NCBI GenBank assembly: GCA_002428325.1
Contig: DIVR01000052.1
Span: 1-64,000 of the forward strand
Length of the DNA: 64,000 nucleotides
Direction: 5' to 3'
DNA from: a bacterium UBP4_UBA6127
Lineage (GTDB): Bacteria > UBP4 > UBA4092
Shown here: piece by piece, positions 60,720 through 64,000 of the stretch
Layout of the letters: every line of letters starts with the position of its first letter
How positions within the stretch are numbered: position 1 is the first letter of the stretch
The notes under the pieces: model-generated
Seen by the model: the letters and a program-made list of their open reading frames with translations, nothing else
What the model was told of the DNA's origin: nothing
Databases searched by the model: none
Program-made: the position numbers and the translations under genes

Positions 60720-61481
60720 ATGTTATTAAACAATAAAACGGCTATTATATCAGGTTCAAGCCGAGGTATCGGTAAGGCTATAGCGATCCAACTTGCTAGG
60801 GAGGGAGCCGGGGTTGTCATTAATTGTAATCAACATCCCCAGGAAGGACTCCTGTTACAGAATGAATTGATAGAAAAAGGATATAAGGCAATATTTATCA
60901 AAGGGGACATGACCGTTACTGAAGATGTTAAAAGATTGGTTACTGAAACATATGAACAATGGGGCCATATAGATATATTAGTTAATAATGCTTCAGGTTA
61001 TTTACCGGGTTTGGCTATTGTTGAGAGTGATTGGAATACCTTTCAAAAAGAGTTTGATAGCAATTTTAAAACAGCCCTTCTCTGTAGTCAGGAAGTTTTA
61101 CCCCATATGGAAAAATCCGGGTATGGCAGAATCATTAATCTGGGTGCTACTTTAATCTCACGGCCGGCCCAAGGGCATGGTGCGCATATTACTGCCAAAT
61201 CGGCACTACTGGGATTAACCAGAGAATTAGCCATCAAGGAAGGACCCTTCGGAATCACCGTTAATATGGTTTCTCCTGGATTTACATTAACGGAAAAGAA
61301 TCTGAGCGATCAAAAAGAATTAATCAAAACGCTTCGAGAGAAAACACCATTAAAAAGATTAGCAACCACTGAGGATGTTGCCAAGGCTGTATTGTTTTTC
61401 GCTTCGGATCTAGCTCAATTCATTACAGGCAGTTATCTGGCAGTCGATGGGGGATTATCCAATATCATTCTGCCATTCTAA
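60720..61481 (+). CDS. Short-chain dehydrogenase/reductase homologue with altered catalytic residues
   Basis: The 253-residue protein has the FabG-like fold: GSSRGIG at 12-18, VNNASG near 88-93, Asn115, the Lys160 region and the C-terminal ITGSYLAVDGGLS. The catalytic Ser is replaced by Ala143 (INLGA) and the catalytic Tyr four residues before Lys160 is His156. Two of the usual Asn-Ser-Tyr-Lys tetrad are thus missing, so normal ketoreductase chemistry is doubtful although NAD(P)-binding parts look intact. It diverges from the corrinoid gene and converges on the kinase gene. Confidence 0.8.
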   Translation: MLLNNKTAIISGSSRGIGKAIAIQLAREGAGVVINCNQHPQEGLLLQNELIEKGYKAIFIKGDMTVTEDVKRLVTETYEQWGHIDILVNNASGYLPGLAIVESDWNTFQKEFDSNFKTALLCSQEVLPHMEKSGYGRIINLGATLISRPAQGHGAHITAKSALLGLTRELAIKEGPFGITVNMVSPGFTLTEKNLSDQKELIKTLREKTPLKRLATTEDVAKAVLFFASDLAQFITGSYLAVDGGLSNIILPF

Positions 61482-61529
61482 AGTCATTTTTTATCATTAA
61501 ATGGATAACCAATATTATTTCTCAATAGA

Positions 61530-63920
61530 TTAAATGCCAATATCCATTTCATCACGATACTCATTAAGCTGGGTAAAATCCTCTGGAATAATGACATTGA
61601 AGGTAGTCCCTATTCCTTCTTTGGATTCAACTGTGATTTCTCCATGATGAATCTCTTGAATGATATATTGGGAGATAGGGAGGCCTAATCCAGTACCTCT
61701 AAGAGGATTCCGTTGAGACCGGACTTGATGGTATTTTTCAAAGATATGCTCTATTTCTTCTTTTTTTATCCCTATTCCTGAGTCTGATACTGAAATCTTA
61801 ACCCCTCGGATGCTTGACTCCATATCATGGTTCATCGGCTTATAAGAAACATTACCGATGGTTACCTGAATTTTTCCGTTAGGGGGAGTGAATTTAATAG
61901 CATTGCTTAACAGGTTATTTAAAACTTGAAGCAGCCAATCGGAATCGCCCATGGGTTTCAGAATATCATCGGGGCAATACGATTCAAGAGTAATATTTTT
62001 CTCAGCTGCCAGAATGGAGAAAGTCTCAAAACTATTTTCCACCAATTGGGAGATATCCACCGGAATGATATACAACTTCACTTTGCCGGCTTCCAGTTTT
62101 GCCATCTGCAGAAAGTTATCGACTAACCGATTCAATCGGCTGACATTCCCGGCGATAATTTCCAGCATTTGTTTTTGTGAAGGTTCTATATTCACTGGCT
62201 GATTTTCAATCAGTGCTTCAGAAGCGCCTTTTAGGGCAGTTAATGGAGTTCTGATTTCATGGGACAGGAAAGAATAATATTCAGATTTTAACGTATCGAT
62301 TTCTTTTAATTTTGCGGTCATATTATTAAACAGGTTGGCTAATTCGGCCAGTTCATCACTGGATTGAGTCGGGACCTTAACATCAAGATTACCCTGGGTC
62401 ACTTCCTGCGCAGCATGGCCCAATGCCTCAATAGAATTCGTCATGGTCCTGGATAATCTAGATCCCATCACCCAGGCAATTAAGGTTACAGGGATAGTGA
62501 TAAGAATCAAGAACGCAAGAATCTCACTTTTCCGATGCTCATAATCATCGGACATGACCCCATTGATAAAAACACCAAGGACTTTTTGTCGGGGTCCAAA
62601 TATCGGTGTCATAGCTGCATAATAAGGCCTTGAGAAAAGATATATTTCGTTGAGGACATTTTGTTTTCCAGAATAGATTTTAGTCCAATCAGAATCATGG
62701 ATTGAATAAATCAGTCCCTGCCGTTGAGACTCATTCATCTTAAAGCTCGTTGCTACCAAGTTTTTATCTTTATAAACACTGGTATCCAATTGAAGGTCTT
62801 TTTTCATCTTATTCAAATAAACATCATTAATGCTTACACCCGTTATCACTATACCAACAGCCTTCCCATTAAGGTAAAGAGGGGCAGCTCCCAATATATC
62901 CAATGGAGAAATGAAGTTTTCCTGAACAGATATGATCCTTTGCCCGGCAAAAGCTTTTTCGATAACCCATTGATCTTGCCACTTGTAGGAATGATCTTCC
63001 ATTAAGCCCCAATGAGCTACAGGAATACCATAACGATCAATCACTACGATAAAATCATTTCCTGTTTCCTGGAGTATTTTTCTCAGTTCATTATTCCGGG
63101 AAGTGATACTGCCATTTTTCCCTTCAACCATGGATTGGACGACTGGGTTGACTGAAATCACATAGGCTGTACTTAAAATGTGTTGTTTATCTTTTTCAAA
63201 GTAATCATGGATTCGTTGTGAATCCCGGTCCACCGTAGAAAAAGCATTCATTCTTATATTGTAGAGAATCAATGTTGCCAGAGGCATTATGACCAGAATG
63301 ACTGTCATTAAGACCAGTCCCCTGAGAACGACTTGGAGTTTTTCTACAAATTTCAATCTGGGTACTCTTAAAAAAGTCCAAGCCAATATTCCAAATCCAA
63401 TAAGCCTTAGTAGATATGAAAGGTAGATATAAGGCTGATTCCTGTTGGTAAAAGTCAGAATCGCTTCACTCAGGCTAATCAGTAAAAAACAAAAGGAAAA
63501 CCGACTGGATAGAATAGCTCGGAAACTGTTTCGCCTTTTAAATGAAGCCCATGCGATACCCGCTGAAAGTATGAACCCGAGGAAGTTTGAGAAAGGTATC
63601 CATTTAAGAAGTATTGGAACCATAGCAAAATTTGAGGAGAACCTGAGTCCTTCTCCCTTAGACCTGGTAACGGCCCAGAGGATGAGACTGTATCCTAACA
63701 GTTTTCCTCCCATCATCAGAGACAGGTAAAGATTGCTGGTAAGGTTAAATGAATGGATGACTCCACTTAAGCCGGTTAGTGAAAAACCAAAAGCATAAGC
63801 CATCATCACCAAACGTTTATTACGATGGTAAAGCTGCCATGCCACATAGGCAATAGCAAAACACATCAGAAAGATGATGAATTCAAATCCAAATTGTAAT
63901 ACCACAAAAAAACTGCCCAT
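61530..63920 (-). CDS. Large membrane sensor histidine kinase
   Basis: The 796-residue protein has about seven N-terminal transmembrane helices (about 5-190) and another at 200-222. A large extracytoplasmic Cache-like sensor domain (about 225-460), a helix at 466-487 and HAMP (about 488-540) follow. HisKA has the phospho-acceptor His554 (FLSHEIRTPL). HATPase has the N box (667-677, NNLLSNAIKFT), G1 DSGIG at 713-717 and G2 GTGLGL at 742-747. It is a complete kinase; its response regulator is not in the window, so the signal and target are unknown. The 80 bases beyond its start hold nothing recognisable. Confidence 0.9.
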   Translation of the reverse strand: MGSFFVVLQFGFEFIIFLMCFAIAYVAWQLYHRNKRLVMMAYAFGFSLTGLSGVIHSFNLTSNLYLSLMMGGKLLGYSLILWAVTRSKGEGLRFSSNFAMVPILLKWIPFSNFLGFILSAGIAWASFKRRNSFRAILSSRFSFCFLLISLSEAILTFTNRNQPYIYLSYLLRLIGFGILAWTFLRVPRLKFVEKLQVVLRGLVLMTVILVIMPLATLILYNIRMNAFSTVDRDSQRIHDYFEKDKQHILSTAYVISVNPVVQSMVEGKNGSITSRNNELRKILQETGNDFIVVIDRYGIPVAHWGLMEDHSYKWQDQWVIEKAFAGQRIISVQENFISPLDILGAAPLYLNGKAVGIVITGVSINDVYLNKMKKDLQLDTSVYKDKNLVATSFKMNESQRQGLIYSIHDSDWTKIYSGKQNVLNEIYLFSRPYYAAMTPIFGPRQKVLGVFINGVMSDDYEHRKSEILAFLILITIPVTLIAWVMGSRLSRTMTNSIEALGHAAQEVTQGNLDVKVPTQSSDELAELANLFNNMTAKLKEIDTLKSEYYSFLSHEIRTPLTALKGASEALIENQPVNIEPSQKQMLEIIAGNVSRLNRLVDNFLQMAKLEAGKVKLYIIPVDISQLVENSFETFSILAAEKNITLESYCPDDILKPMGDSDWLLQVLNNLLSNAIKFTPPNGKIQVTIGNVSYKPMNHDMESSIRGVKISVSDSGIGIKKEEIEHIFEKYHQVRSQRNPLRGTGLGLPISQYIIQEIHHGEITVESKEGIGTTFNVIIPEDFTQLNEYRDEMDIGI

Positions 63921-64000
63921 AGGTATCTACTAGCTCAATTCTGATTCCTTCCAAAAACACCTATTTATCTAATCAAAAGGAATTAATAGATTTTATTGGT

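Noticed and set aside
1..64000. CRISPR arrays, insertion sequences, integrases or prophage genes
   Set aside because: No regularly spaced repeats, transposase or phage-like proteins were seen. The only repeats are short palindromes and the 16-bp duplication.

Overview
The window is AT-rich, densely coded DNA from a Gram-negative-type (diderm) bacterium. The outer membrane is inferred from a complete Tol-Pal gene set (tolQ, tolR, a tolA-like gene, tolB, pal, cpoB). A two-membrane-subunit succinate dehydrogenase, PilT and a cell-wall amidase fit this reading. The standard genetic code is used. No transposase, integrase, CRISPR array or phage gene was seen, so this looks like ordinary chromosome. 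The phylum cannot be named with confidence. The 739-residue GreA-like protein and the odd PheS suggest a deep-branching lineage rather than a common proteobacterium.

Layout. 1-27 is the 3' end of a tRNA. 328-6450 carries a ferredoxin, the tig-clpP-clpX protein quality-control operon, and a leftward hisB / acetyltransferase / sugar-nucleotide epimerase group. 6561-15096 runs rightward: rsmD, coaD, a membrane glycosyltransferase, a bactofilin, yebC, a zinc-ribbon protein, uvrB and a second membrane glycosyltransferase. 15306-19370 is a leftward six-gene run (DUF2062 protein, unknown protein, tsaC, phosphatase, rpiB, glyA). 19517-27331 holds tol-pal, then rpoN and manC. 27342-36725 runs leftward: a propeller-amidase, sdhCDAB, pilT, an MGDG-synthase-like glycosyltransferase and nadA. 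36817-43790 has a degenerate gamma-glutamyltranspeptidase homologue, a DUF486 protein, the long GreA-like protein, tRNA-Ala(CGC), a pheS fused to a tRNA-binding domain, and folC. 43905-49894 is an envelope cluster: PAP2-glycosyltransferase fusion, polyprenyl-phosphate sugar synthase-like GT2, flippase-like protein, LD-carboxypeptidase and a DUF4380-like protein. 50139-59828 has a nuclease, tRNA-Leu(CAA), and hisF-hisI-trpEGDCFBA-accD. 59955-63920 has an orphan corrinoid protein, an atypical SDR and a large sensor histidine kinase.

How they work together. hisF-hisI-trpEGDCFBA encodes the whole path from chorismate to tryptophan plus two histidine steps, and ends with accD of fatty-acid synthesis. 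The 43905-48982 group could make a lipid-linked sugar inside the cell, move it across the membrane and transfer it outside, with a lipid phosphatase in the same protein as the transferase. tol-pal, the amidases and the glycosyltransferases together give the window an envelope-building flavour.

Most unusual points: the PheS with a MetRS-type C-terminal tRNA-binding domain and no pheT beside it; the PAP2-glycosyltransferase fusion; two probable pseudoenzymes (a GGT homologue without its nucleophile and an SDR without its Ser and Tyr); the 739-residue GreA-like protein; and three long intergenic palindromes that appear related.
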